From Betaproteobacteria bacterium (GTDB taxonomy: Bacteria; Pseudomonadota; Gammaproteobacteria; Burkholderiales; SG8-39): a stretch of 64,000 nucleotides of DNA. The stretch spans positions 1 through 64,000 of the forward strand of contig CANKMT010000004.1 of the NCBI GenBank assembly GCA_947482825.1. The letters run 5' to 3'. Positions 28,513 to 37,947 of the stretch are shown one piece after another. The first letter of the stretch is position 1. Every line of letters starts with the position of its first letter. The notes under the pieces were generated by a model. That model worked only from the letters and a program-made list of their open reading frames with translations, was not told the DNA's origin and made no database searches. Made by a program: the position numbers and the translations under genes.

Positions 28513-29274
28513 TCATTCCATCCCGAGCAGCTTGTAGATCCGTCGCGTGTACTCGCCGAATTTCTCGTGGGTCTTCATGTCCAGCGTGCGCGGACGCGGC
28601 AGGTCGATCTCGAAATTGTCGGCCATGCGCGCCGGCCCCGCGCTGAACACCACCACGCGTGTGCCAAGGAAGACCGCCTCGGAAATCCCGTGCGTGACGA
28701 ACACAATGGTCTTGCCCGACTCCTTCCAGATGCGAAGCAGTTCGAGGTTCATCTTCTCGCGCGTGAGCGCATCCAGCGCCCCGAACGGCTCATCCATCAG
28801 CACGAGCTTCGGGTCGTGGATGAGCGAGCGTGCAATGGCAGCGCGCTGCTGCATGCCGCCGGAGAGTTCGTAGGGGTACTTCTCCTCGAACCCTCCCAAC
28901 CCGACGAGGTTGAGCAGGTCTTTCGCGCGCTCGCGGCTGGCGGCCGCTGGCAGACCGAGGATCTCCGCGGGCAGCAGGACATTCTCGAGGATGCGGCGCC
29001 ATTTCAGCAGAAGTGGCGCCTGGAACACCATGCCGATGTCGCGCGAAGGATCGAAGGCGTGGCTTTCCGAACCGATGCGGACCGTGCCCGCGTCATGCGG
29101 GTGCAGGCCGGCAAGGATCTTGAGCAGCGTCGACTTGCCGCAGCCCGAGGGACCAACCAGCGACACCAGTTCGCCCGGCATCACGTCGAAGGTCGCATCG
29201 GAAATCGCGAGGTGCTCGGTGCGGCCGCGACGGTAGGTCTTGGACACGCCCGAGAGGTGGATGAAGGGCTGCAT
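28513..29274 (-). CDS. ABC transporter ATP-binding protein (nitrate/sulfonate/taurine type)
   Basis: LVGPSGCGKSTLLKILAGL; YELSGGMQQRAAIARSLIHDPKLVLMDEPFGALD. Confidence 0.94.
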   Translation of the reverse strand: MQPFIHLSGVSKTYRRGRTEHLAISDATFDVMPGELVSLVGPSGCGKSTLLKILAGLHPHDAGTVRIGSESHAFDPSRDIGMVFQAPLLLKWRRILENVLLPAEILGLPAAASRERAKDLLNLVGLGGFEEKYPYELSGGMQQRAAIARSLIHDPKLVLMDEPFGALDALTREKMNLELLRIWKESGKTIVFVTHGISEAVFLGTRVVVFSAGPARMADNFEIDLPRPRTLDMKTHEKFGEYTRRIYKLLGME

Positions 29275-29321
29275 AAGTTTGCTATGATTTAACCAACCGT
29301 TTAATTGTCGTTGGAGGCAGG

Positions 29322-30137
29322 ATGCCGAGTCAAGGCGACAGCGCCGCCGGAACCGGATTGTTTCAGCGCCTCGCTTCGGCAGCCGCTTGGTATGCGCCGA
29401 GCGCGCTGGTGATCCTCGGCCTCGTCGTCCTCTGGCAGGTGGCGGTGGACGCGCTCCACGTCAAGGAATACATCCTGCCCACCCCTTGGGCGGCGCTCAA
29501 GACGCTGGACCAGGCAAACTACCAATGGGTGCCGAATTTCCTCGCCACTTTCTACGCGGTGATCGGCGCGTTCGTGCTTTCGGCCTTTCTCGGGGTGGCG
29601 CTGGCCGTCGTGATCGTATGGAACCAGCTCCTGCTTCGCACCGTGATGCCGGTGCTGGTGCTCTTCAACACGCTGCCCAAGATCGCATTGGCCCCGCTTT
29701 TCGTCATCTGGCTGGGCTACGGGATCTGGCCCAACATCATCATCGGCACCACGATCGCCTTCTTCCCCATGGTGGTGAACACGGCCGTCGGCCTCGCGTC
29801 GGCCGAGCCGGAAATGCTGGACCTCGTGCGTTCGCTCAAGGCGACCCGCTGGCAGGTGTTCCGCAAAATCCGCTTCCCGAATGCAGTGCCGTACATCTTC
29901 ACCGGCCTGAAGCTGAATGCGACGATGTCGGTGACGGGCGCGATCGTCGGCGAGTTCGTCGCCTCGGAGCGCGGCCTGGGTTCGCTTATCATCACCGGCG
30001 GCGTCACAATGCAGACGCCGTCGATCTTTGCGTCGCTAATCCTGATCTCGGCGCTCGGGCTCGTGCTGTACGGCGCGGTCGTCGCGGTAGAAAACGTCGT
30101 CGCGCCCTGGGCCAACCGGGAAGACGCGGCGAAATAG
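29322..30137 (+). CDS. ABC transporter permease (SsuC/TauC-like)
   Basis: VLFNTLPKIALAPLFVIWLGYG; LKATRWQVFRKIRFPNAVPYIFTGLKL EAA-loop. Confidence 0.93.
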   Translation: MPSQGDSAAGTGLFQRLASAAAWYAPSALVILGLVVLWQVAVDALHVKEYILPTPWAALKTLDQANYQWVPNFLATFYAVIGAFVLSAFLGVALAVVIVWNQLLLRTVMPVLVLFNTLPKIALAPLFVIWLGYGIWPNIIIGTTIAFFPMVVNTAVGLASAEPEMLDLVRSLKATRWQVFRKIRFPNAVPYIFTGLKLNATMSVTGAIVGEFVASERGLGSLIITGGVTMQTPSIFASLILISALGLVLYGAVVAVENVVAPWANREDAAK

Positions 30138-30171
30138 GCGCCACGGAATCACACACCCAAAGGAGACAAGA

Positions 30172-31170
30172 ATGAAATTCAGCCCCCTGCTTGCCGCGCT
30201 GGCTGCTTCGCTTGCCGCAGCGCTCGCCCCCCTCCCCGCCCAGGCGCAGGACAAGATGACCTTGCAGCTCAACTGGTTCCACCTGGCCGACCATGCGCCG
30301 ATCTACATGGCGCTCAAGAAAGGCTATTTTGCCGAGGAGAAGATCGACCTCACCGTAGTGCGCGGCGCGGGCTCGGCCGACAGCGCCAAGAAGATCGACC
30401 TCAAACAGGCCGACGTCGGCATTTCGGACGCGCCGACCATCATCACCGCGATCAGCAAAGGCGCCGACCTCAAGATCGTCGCCGTGGTATTCGACAAGGC
30501 CGGCAACAACGTGTTCTTCAAGAAGAGCGCCGGCATCTCCAAGCCCGCCGACCTCATCGGCAAGAAGATCGCCGCGCCGCCGGCCGATTCGCATCGCGTC
30601 CTGTGGCCCGCCTTCGCCGCGCTGAACAACATCCCGGCCGACAAGATCACCATGGTCAACGTGAAGCCGGAGGGCAAGCAGGCGATCGTCGCCGCCGGCG
30701 AGGTCGATGCCTCGTTCGACCTCTACACGAGCTATGCGATCTGGGAGAAGGTGCTGGGCAAAGGCAACGTGGGCAACCTGCTGTGGGCCGACTACGGCCT
30801 GCCGATCTACGGCCACACCTATTTCGTCAACACCGAAACGGTCACCAAGAACCCGAAAATGATCGAGCGGTTTCTGCGCGCCGTGCACAAGGGCTGGCGC
30901 GATACGCAGATGGCGCCGGCCGAAGCGATCGATGCAATGGCCGCCGCGGTGGCGGGCCTGGATCGCGACACGCTTCTCAACACCATGCCGCAGATCCTCG
31001 ACCTGTGCATCACCGACCGCTCGCGCAAGAACGGCATCGGCTGGATCGAGCCGGCGCTGATGGCCAAGACGCTGGAGATCACGTTCGCCAACGCCAAGCC
31101 GGACAGGCCGGTGAAGGCCGAGGACGTCTACACCAATGCGTTCAGCAGCAAGATCAAGCCGTTGAAGTAG
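30172..31170 (+). CDS. ABC transporter substrate-binding protein (SsuA/THI5-like)
   Basis: Signal peptide; LQLNWFHLADHAPIYMALKKGYFAEEKIDLTVVRGAGSADS. Confidence 0.92.
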   Translation: MKFSPLLAALAASLAAALAPLPAQAQDKMTLQLNWFHLADHAPIYMALKKGYFAEEKIDLTVVRGAGSADSAKKIDLKQADVGISDAPTIITAISKGADLKIVAVVFDKAGNNVFFKKSAGISKPADLIGKKIAAPPADSHRVLWPAFAALNNIPADKITMVNVKPEGKQAIVAAGEVDASFDLYTSYAIWEKVLGKGNVGNLLWADYGLPIYGHTYFVNTETVTKNPKMIERFLRAVHKGWRDTQMAPAEAIDAMAAAVAGLDRDTLLNTMPQILDLCITDRSRKNGIGWIEPALMAKTLEITFANAKPDRPVKAEDVYTNAFSSKIKPLK

Positions 31171-31206
31171 GCGTCCGGGTCGCGGCGCGCGGGGGCGCCG
31201 CCGCGA

Positions 31207-31923
31207 CTATGCCGACAACTCGATCCGCGGCGCAGCCGCGCTGAGAAGGCCGCTTCGGTAGCGCCCCCCGCAGAATCGCGCCATCAGTTCCTCGGCCTCG
31301 CCACAAGCCTGGGCCGCTTCGTCGGCCATCACCGGCAACAGACAATCCACGTTGAAGACGATGGCCGTGGTGCCGGGCTCGACCAGCGTGTGCTTCGCCT
31401 GCCGCCAGGTCCAGCGCCGCGTGAGCACCGTGTCGCCTTCGACGAAAACGATCTCGCCGGGTAACGGGTGCTCCAGTTTTTCCGAACCGAACGCGACGAA
31501 CTCTTCGTGGCCGGTGGCCGGCCGCAATACGATGTCGCTCTTGAGTACGTCGATCGAATGGGCACCCGCCGGCACGAGGTGGCGCAGCGACACGATGTTG
31601 CCGATGTCGACCAGCGCCGAGAACGAAGGCAGCGGGTCGCCCTTGAGCGCGCGCCGCGACAAGGCCTCGATGGACGAGCGGTACTCCGCGGGCTTGGCCC
31701 CGAATGCGCGGTAGGCCTCGCGCCAGGCCCGGATGCGCGGCGCCTCGGCAATGCCTTCGACGGTCAGGCGGTCCCTCACCGAGGCTTCCGCATCACGCAA
31801 GAGTTGGACGAGTTCCGGCGGCGAGGGCGGGTTCGCGAGGCCATGGGCAATCACGACCCCGCGCACATAGCCCGGATACTTCCGGAATACTTCGGCGTCG
31901 ATCGAGTAGGCGTAGGCGCTCAT
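31207..31923 (-). CDS. B3/B4 tRNA-binding-domain protein (PheT B3/B4-like)
   Basis: RIRAWREAYRAFGAKPAEYRSSIEAL; LVDIGNIVSLRHLVPAGAHSID. Confidence 0.85.
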   Translation of the reverse strand: MSAYAYSIDAEVFRKYPGYVRGVVIAHGLANPPSPPELVQLLRDAEASVRDRLTVEGIAEAPRIRAWREAYRAFGAKPAEYRSSIEALSRRALKGDPLPSFSALVDIGNIVSLRHLVPAGAHSIDVLKSDIVLRPATGHEEFVAFGSEKLEHPLPGEIVFVEGDTVLTRRWTWRQAKHTLVEPGTTAIVFNVDCLLPVMADEAAQACGEAEELMARFCGGRYRSGLLSAAAPRIELSA

Positions 31924-32084
31924 GGTCACAGCATTATAGGGACTCGTCCGCGGGCACGATTTCACTTCCAAATGAATTGCCAAATACAGAATTCAAAACG
32001 CCGATGGTCGCGCACACCGCCGGCAGCTAGAATCGGCGCAACAGCTGAGCCACAGGCTGCCTGAACACGCACAGGGGAGATTCA

Positions 32085-32963
32085 ATGGCGAATGCAGCAC
32101 TTATGGCCGGCGCAAAGCCGCTGGAGCGATTGAGCGCAGAAGCGGTCGCGCAGTTCACCCGCGAAGGCTTCTACTCCCCGATCCGCGCCCTGTCCGGCGT
32201 CGAGGCGCAGGAAGTGCGCGGCAAGCTCGAAGCTCACGAAAAGAGCGCCGGCGGCCCACTGAAGGGGGCGTTGCGCCACAAGTCCCACCTGCTCTTCACC
32301 TGGCTCTGGGACCTGGTCCACCATCGCGGCATCCTCGATCCGGTCGAAGATCTGCTCGGGCCGAACCTGTTGTGCTGGTCTTCAAGCTTCTTCATCAAGG
32401 AAGCGCACGACCCGGCGTTCGTCTCCTGGCACCAGGACTCGACCTACTGGGGCCTGTCGAAACCCGACATCGTGACTGCCTGGGTGGCGCTCAGCCCGAG
32501 CACGCTCGAGGCCGGCGCGATGCGCGTGCTTCCCCGCACTCATGGCGACCAGATCGCGCACCGCGACACATTCAAGGAAGGCAATCTCCTCACGCGGGGC
32601 CAGGAAGTCATGGTCGATGTCGACGGCTCGAACGCGGTCGACCTCGTGCTCGATCCGGGCGAGATGTCGCTGCACCATGTGCGCCTCATCCACGGGTCCG
32701 AGCCAAATCAGGCAGACGACCGCCGCATCGGGTTTGCAATCCGCTATATCCCGACCTCGATCCGCCAGACCGTCGGCCCGAGGGACAGCGCCACGCTGGT
32801 GCGCGGCATCGACGAGTACCGCCACTTCGACCTCGAAAAGCGCCCTGAGAGCGACCTCTCGCCCGCCGCACTCGCCCAGCACCACGAAATCACCGAGCGG
32901 CAGGCCAGGATCCTGTACGCTGGCACGCCGATCGAGAACTTCGACAAGAAGAAGCTGCAGTAG
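32085..32963 (+). CDS. Phytanoyl-CoA dioxygenase family protein
   Basis: SWHQDSTYWGLSKPDIVTAWVALSPSTLEAGAMRVLPRTH; SLHHVRLIHGSEPN. Confidence 0.92.
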   Translation: MANAALMAGAKPLERLSAEAVAQFTREGFYSPIRALSGVEAQEVRGKLEAHEKSAGGPLKGALRHKSHLLFTWLWDLVHHRGILDPVEDLLGPNLLCWSSSFFIKEAHDPAFVSWHQDSTYWGLSKPDIVTAWVALSPSTLEAGAMRVLPRTHGDQIAHRDTFKEGNLLTRGQEVMVDVDGSNAVDLVLDPGEMSLHHVRLIHGSEPNQADDRRIGFAIRYIPTSIRQTVGPRDSATLVRGIDEYRHFDLEKRPESDLSPAALAQHHEITERQARILYAGTPIENFDKKKLQ

Positions 32964-33051
32964 GATTCTTCGCGCGGCCGCGCGAGAATCGTCGCCGTGA
33001 GCGACCGGTTCCCGGCGATACTGCGGCGACGAGCACAATTCAGATCCAGAC

Positions 33052-34149
33052 ATGCAATTCCGGGCCGCAGTCCTGCACGAAGTCGGCGCGCCGCTCGCAA
33101 TAGAGCGCGTCACGATGACCGGGTTGCGCCGCGGCGATGTCCTGGTCCGCCTTCGCGCCAGCGGCCTATGCCATACCGACCTCGAAGTGATCCAGGGCAG
33201 CCTCGCCTACCCGATGCCGATCGTGCTCGGGCACGAGGGTGCAGGAATCGTAGAGGCTGTGGGCGAAGGCGTCACGCACGTCGCACCGGGGGACCACGTC
33301 GTGTGCTCGTGGAACCCGCATTGCGGGCACTGCTTCTATTGCGAACGCGACCTGCCGATCCTGTGCGAGCCGTTCATCCGCAACCAGCCTCGGGGGCGCC
33401 TGCTCGACGGCGAATCGCGCTATCGCCTCGGCGGTCAGCCGCTCCACCATTTCTCGGTGGTCTCCTCGCATGCCAAGTACTGCGTGGTGCCGGAGTCCGG
33501 CGCGATCCGTGTGCCGAAGGAAATTCCGTTCGACCGCGCCTGCCTGATCGGCTGCGGCGTGATGACAGGCGTGGGCGCGGTGGCGAGGCTCGCGAAGGTC
33601 GAAGCCGGTTCGAGCGTGGTGGTGATCGGCTGCGGCGCGGTGGGATTGAACGCGGTTCAAGGGGCAGTCATCCAGCGCGCAGGCGCGATCTTCGCCGTGG
33701 ATACCGATCCGGTGAAGCTCGCGATGGCCAAGCAATTCGGCGCGACTCACGGCCTTGCGGCCGGTGCCGAAGCGCTCGCAGAAATCAAGTCCGCCACAGC
33801 CGGGCGCGGCGCCGACTATGTTTTCGAGTGCGCCGGCGTCGACCATACCCTGCAGTTCATGCTCGACGCCCTGCGCCCGGGCGGTCAGGCCGTGATCCTC
33901 GGCAAGACCAACGTCGGCAAGCAAGTCAGCCTGCGCTGGGGTTCAATGATGGGCGAGCGGCGCATCGTGCGCTCCAGCTACGGCGGGGCCCGCCCGCGCC
34001 GCGATTTCCCGTGGCTGGCGCAGCTCTACCTCGACGGCCAGCTCAAGCTCGACGAACTGATCACCCGGCGCCTGAAGCTCGAAGACATCAACGCCGGGTT
34101 CGATGCGATGACGCGCGGCGGGCTGGTGCGCGCGGTGGTGGAGCTGTAG
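33052..34149 (+). CDS. Zn-dependent alcohol dehydrogenase (class III-like)
   Basis: GLCHTDLEVIQG; VLGHEGAGIVEAVGEGVTHVAPGDHVVCSWNPHCGHCFYC. Confidence 0.93.
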   Translation: MQFRAAVLHEVGAPLAIERVTMTGLRRGDVLVRLRASGLCHTDLEVIQGSLAYPMPIVLGHEGAGIVEAVGEGVTHVAPGDHVVCSWNPHCGHCFYCERDLPILCEPFIRNQPRGRLLDGESRYRLGGQPLHHFSVVSSHAKYCVVPESGAIRVPKEIPFDRACLIGCGVMTGVGAVARLAKVEAGSSVVVIGCGAVGLNAVQGAVIQRAGAIFAVDTDPVKLAMAKQFGATHGLAAGAEALAEIKSATAGRGADYVFECAGVDHTLQFMLDALRPGGQAVILGKTNVGKQVSLRWGSMMGERRIVRSSYGGARPRRDFPWLAQLYLDGQLKLDELITRRLKLEDINAGFDAMTRGGLVRAVVEL

Positions 34150-34172
34150 AAAATAGTGTCCGTGTCGCATTT

Positions 34173-35159
34173 TCAGTCCAGCGTAATCCCCAGTTCGCGC
34201 GCGAGCGCGATCCACACTGGCTTGATCTCGTTGTTCAGTTTCTCGAACTCCTCCGCCGTCCAAGGTTTTTCCCGCAGGCCGAAATTGGAGTGAATCTGCT
34301 TGACGCGCGGAATGTCCGCCGACTCCTGGTGGATCGCCGAGATGCGGCCCACGATGTCCCTGGATATGCCCGCCGGCGCGAACATGCCGATCCAGCCCTG
34401 GATGACGAAGACCGGCTCCTTGAACCCTTGTTCGACAAACGTCGGCACGTCCGGCAGCCGCGTCGAGCGAACCGCGGTGGGCACCGCGATCGGCCGCGCC
34501 CGGCCAGACTGCAAGTGGGGCGACATTGCGGGGATGCTGCCGACCGCCGACGTGATCTGGCCGGAGGCAAGATCGGCCCACATCGGCGCCTCGCCCTTGT
34601 AATGCACCGCATCGATCTTGGTGCCGTAGAGCTTGTTTATCTGCAAGGCGAGCATGTGCGGATAGGTCCCTGCCGAATAATTGCCCATGGTGACGCGCTC
34701 GCGCCGTGCGAGGTCGATGTACTCGGCCATGGTGTTGACCTTCACGCCCGAGCCCACCGCCAGCGGCAGGTGCCCCGCGTCAAAGCCCGAAACGTAGGCG
34801 AAATCCTTGTCCGGGTCGTAAGGCATCTTTTTGTAAAGGATGCGGTTCTGGTTCATCGTGCTGGAGATCGTGAACAGAAACGTGTAGCCGTCCGGCGCAG
34901 CTTTAGCCACGTCGCCCGCCGCGATCATCGACCCGGCGCCGGGCTTGTTTTCGACGACCACCGGCTGGCCGAGCTTCTGCGACAGCGGCTCGCAGTACGC
35001 GCGCGCGAGGATGTCGGTCAGGCCGCCGGCCGGGAACCCGACCACCACGCGGATCGGTTTTATCGGCCATGCGCCTTGCGCGCCGGCCGGCCATGGAAAC
35101 GTCGAAAGTGCACCGATACCCGCTGCTGCGCGCAGTAGCCTGCGTCGAGTGTCATTCAT
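34173..35159 (-). CDS. TctC/Bug family solute-binding protein
   Basis: Tat-like N-term MNDTRRRLLRAAAG; WPIKPIRVVVGFPAGGLTDILARA; KPGAGSMIAAGDVAKAAPDGYTFLF. Confidence 0.9.
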   Translation of the reverse strand: MNDTRRRLLRAAAGIGALSTFPWPAGAQGAWPIKPIRVVVGFPAGGLTDILARAYCEPLSQKLGQPVVVENKPGAGSMIAAGDVAKAAPDGYTFLFTISSTMNQNRILYKKMPYDPDKDFAYVSGFDAGHLPLAVGSGVKVNTMAEYIDLARRERVTMGNYSAGTYPHMLALQINKLYGTKIDAVHYKGEAPMWADLASGQITSAVGSIPAMSPHLQSGRARPIAVPTAVRSTRLPDVPTFVEQGFKEPVFVIQGWIGMFAPAGISRDIVGRISAIHQESADIPRVKQIHSNFGLREKPWTAEEFEKLNNEIKPVWIALARELGITLD

Positions 35160-35194
35160 TGCGGTTCCTCCCTCTTGCTCGCTAACGTACTGGT

Positions 35195-35239
35195 ACCAGC
35201 ACAAAACTGACAGGATCGTCAATATCTACGCCGACTTTC
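35195..35239 (-). promoter_or_regulatory. Conserved upstream element (copy 1)
   Basis: ACCAGCACAAAACTGACAGGATCGTCAATATCTACGCCGACTTTC; near-copy at 52504-52549. Confidence 0.55.
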
Positions 35240-35320
35240 CGATAAAATGTCCTGAAATCTAGTCCGTTTTCGACCATTTTTGAAGCGCACCGCCAAGTGC
35301 CCGTCGAGGCCTATCGCGGT

Positions 35321-36277
35321 TCAGTCCGTGCCCTCGCGATCCAGCCCCCGGTAACGGCACAGCAGCACGAGTGTCTCCACCATCAACGCCGCAGCAAGCG
35401 ATGCCGCCATGCCGTTCACGTCGTGCGGCGGGCTGACCGTATTGACGTCGATCGCCACGATGTTCAGGCCAGCAAGCCCGCGCAGGAATTCGATGCCTTC
35501 GCGAGCGCTCAACCCGCCCCAGCTCGGCGCACAAACGCCGGGCGCGCACGAAGGATCGAAGACATCCATGTCGATGCAAAGGTAGACCGGCCGTCCCTCG
35601 AGCGTCTTGTGCACCTCCCCAAGCACGTCCTTGAATCCCCTTTCCAGCAGCGCATTCAACGGAATCACGGGCCGGTAGCCAAGCGCATGCGTGCGCGGGA
35701 AGCCACCCTGGAAATAGGTGGTGCCGCGCAGGCCGATATGGAACGAGGACTCCGGGTCGATCACGCCCTCGGTGGCCGCGTGATGGAACTGCGTGCCGGT
35801 GTTGTGCTCGTTGCCCGGCACCGGCGCCGTCGTGTCGGTATGCGAGTCGAGGTGCACCGCCGCGAGGCCAGGGTAACGCTTTCCGACCGCGCGCATCTGC
35901 GGCAATGAGATGCTCCCGTCGCCGCCCATCGTGACCGGCACGGTGCCGGCAGCCAGCATGCGGGCCATGGCTGCCTCGATGCGCTCGAACGCGTCGAGGA
36001 TCCGCCCCGGGGTGAGCTTCACGTCGCCGCAGTCGACCAGGCCCAGGCGCTTGGCGGGGCTGAAATCGGCGAGCTCCGGGTTGAAGGGCCGCATGAGCCG
36101 CGACTGCTCGCGGATCGAAAGCGGTCCCTGCCGCGATCCAACGCGGAAGGGATGGATGCCGTAGTCGAAAGGGATGCCGAGGATCGCGGCCTTGGCCGAG
36201 GTCAGGTCATGCGAATAGGGCGCGCCCATGAACGTGAGCGGGCCGCTGCAAAGCGCCTTGAGTCCTTCGTCTTCCAT
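35321..36277 (-). CDS. Agmatinase/arginase (ureohydrolase) family protein
   Basis: VTMGGDGSISLPQMRA; AAVHLDSHTDTTAPVPGNEHNTGTQFHHA; LCIDMDVFDPSCAPGVCAPSWGG. Confidence 0.92.
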   Translation of the reverse strand: MEDEGLKALCSGPLTFMGAPYSHDLTSAKAAILGIPFDYGIHPFRVGSRQGPLSIREQSRLMRPFNPELADFSPAKRLGLVDCGDVKLTPGRILDAFERIEAAMARMLAAGTVPVTMGGDGSISLPQMRAVGKRYPGLAAVHLDSHTDTTAPVPGNEHNTGTQFHHAATEGVIDPESSFHIGLRGTTYFQGGFPRTHALGYRPVIPLNALLERGFKDVLGEVHKTLEGRPVYLCIDMDVFDPSCAPGVCAPSWGGLSAREGIEFLRGLAGLNIVAIDVNTVSPPHDVNGMAASLAAALMVETLVLLCRYRGLDREGTD

Positions 36278-36286
36278 GCTCTTACC

Positions 36287-37261
36287 TCACTCGACTTTGA
36301 CGTTCGCATCGCGGGCGACCTTCGCCCAGCGCTTCGCATAGGTTTCGACCAGTTGCTGGAACTGCTCCGGCGAATTCACGCGCGGCTCGACGCTAAGTCC
36401 GGCGAATTTTTCGCGCACGTCCGGCGCAGCAACTGCTTTTGCGATCTGGGCGTTGAGGGCAAGCACCACGCTGCGGGGCGTGCCCGCGGGCGCGAGAAAG
36501 CCCCACCAATGCTCGACGACCATCTCGGGCGCTCCGCTTTCGACGAAAGTCGGCACCTCGGGCAGCGAGGACAAGCGCGACGGCGAAGTGACCGCAAGCA
36601 CCCGCAGCTTGCCGGAGGACACATGCGGCGCCGCCGAAGCGAGCGTGGAGAACACTGCGTTGACCTGGCCGCCCGCGGCATCGGTAAGCGCCGGCGCCGA
36701 GCCCTTGTACGGCACGTGCACAAGCTTTATGCCGGTGCCGGTTTGCAGCATTTCGATCATCAGGTGCGATGCCGTGCCGTTGCCGCCCGACGCCACGGTA
36801 ACCTGGCCGGGCTTCGCACGCGCGCTCGCAATCAGCTCCGCCAGGGACTTGAACTGCGCGGCATTGGAGTACAGGAACTGTGCAGAGACACCGACGATGG
36901 TGATCGGGGCAAAGTCCCTGATCGGGTCATAGGTAGGCTTCGGCAGCACGCTCGCGTTGACGGTGAAAGGCACGTCGGCAATCAGGATCGTGTACCCGTC
37001 AGGCGCGGCGCGCGCCACCTGCGTGGTGCCGATCATGGTGCCGGCGCCGGGGCGGTTATCGACGATGAAAGGCTGCTTGAAGGCGTCGGCGAGCTTGGCG
37101 GCCAGCAGGCGCCCGATCACGTCCGAACTGCCGCCCGGCGGATACGGCACGATGATCTGCACGGCGTGGGTCGGCCAGGCCTGGGCGAATGCGACCGGGG
37201 GTGCGACGCACAGCGAGGTAGCGAGCAGGACCAATTCCAGGAGGGAAATGCGCGAATTCAT
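36287..37261 (-). CDS. TctC/Bug family solute-binding protein
   Basis: AWPTHAVQIIVPYPPGGSSDVIGRLL; RPGAGTMIGTTQVARAAPDGYTILI. Confidence 0.9.
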   Translation of the reverse strand: MNSRISLLELVLLATSLCVAPPVAFAQAWPTHAVQIIVPYPPGGSSDVIGRLLAAKLADAFKQPFIVDNRPGAGTMIGTTQVARAAPDGYTILIADVPFTVNASVLPKPTYDPIRDFAPITIVGVSAQFLYSNAAQFKSLAELIASARAKPGQVTVASGGNGTASHLMIEMLQTGTGIKLVHVPYKGSAPALTDAAGGQVNAVFSTLASAAPHVSSGKLRVLAVTSPSRLSSLPEVPTFVESGAPEMVVEHWWGFLAPAGTPRSVVLALNAQIAKAVAAPDVREKFAGLSVEPRVNSPEQFQQLVETYAKRWAKVARDANVKVE

Positions 37262-37626
37262 TTGCTGTGCCGCGAACCCGAACGGGCGCGATAGGTTGCA
37301 GTGACCTGCCGGGCCACGGCGTGCGCGCCGTCTCGGGCCTCGTTCCACGGCCTTATTTTCGCCAAGACCTTGCCGAGAGTGTCCTTGGCGATTTCACTGT
37401 CGTAGCGAATCTGGCCACGCAGCCAATAACCCTCCGAGAGGCCGAAAAACCGGCACAGGCGAAGATCGGTATCTGCGGTGATGGAGCGCCCTCCGGATAC
37501 GATATCGCTGATGCGCTGAGCCGGTACGCCAATTTCCTTGGCCAGCCGGTACTGCGAAATGCCCATCGGCTTCAGAAACTCTTCTGCCAGGATTTCGCCG
37601 GGAGTAATGGGGGACAGTTTTCGCAT
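37258..37626 (-). CDS. higA: HigA-family antitoxin (XRE-type HTH)
   Basis: MRKLSPITPGEILAEEFLKPMGISQYRLAKEIGVPAQRISDIVSGGRSITADTDLRLCRFFGLSEGYWLRGQ. Confidence 0.94.
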   Translation of the reverse strand: MRKLSPITPGEILAEEFLKPMGISQYRLAKEIGVPAQRISDIVSGGRSITADTDLRLCRFFGLSEGYWLRGQIRYDSEIAKDTLGKVLAKIRPWNEARDGAHAVARQVTATYRARSGSRHSK

Positions 37627-37638
37627 TGCTACTCTCAC

Positions 37639-37917
37639 TCAGTGATAGTCGATGATCTCAACGTCTTCCGGGCCCGCATCGGTCCAACGAAAGCATGCGC
37701 GAAACTGATCGTTGATGCGGATACTGTGCTGGCCTGAACGATCACCTTTCAACCCCTCCAGACGATTGCCGGGCGGGATACGCAAGTCTTCGAGACGTCC
37801 GGCCTGGTTTAGCTGTTCGAGCTTGCGGCGTGCTACGACTTCGATGTTGACGAAGCGGGGAACTCGAATGCGGTTGAACAGGGCTTCAGTGTCGGGGCAT
37901 CTGAAGGACTTGATCAT
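37639..37917 (-). CDS. higB: HigB-family RelE-like toxin
   Basis: IKSFRCPDTEALFNR...LEGLKGDRSGQHSIRINDQFRACFRWTDAGPEDVEIIDYH. Confidence 0.94.
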   Translation of the reverse strand: MIKSFRCPDTEALFNRIRVPRFVNIEVVARRKLEQLNQAGRLEDLRIPPGNRLEGLKGDRSGQHSIRINDQFRACFRWTDAGPEDVEIIDYH

Positions 37918-37922
37918 ACGCG

Positions 37923-37945
37923 ATAGTCATGCGAGGCGTGACTAT
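37923..37945. promoter_or_regulatory. Putative HigA operator
   Basis: Perfect inverted repeat ATAGTCA-N9-TGACTAT immediately upstream of higB. Confidence 0.55.
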
Positions 37946-37947
37946 TG

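Noticed and set aside
32997-35138. 713-aa plus-strand ORF
   Set aside because: Alternate frame of the alcohol dehydrogenase, then antisense to a TctC gene; no family motifs.
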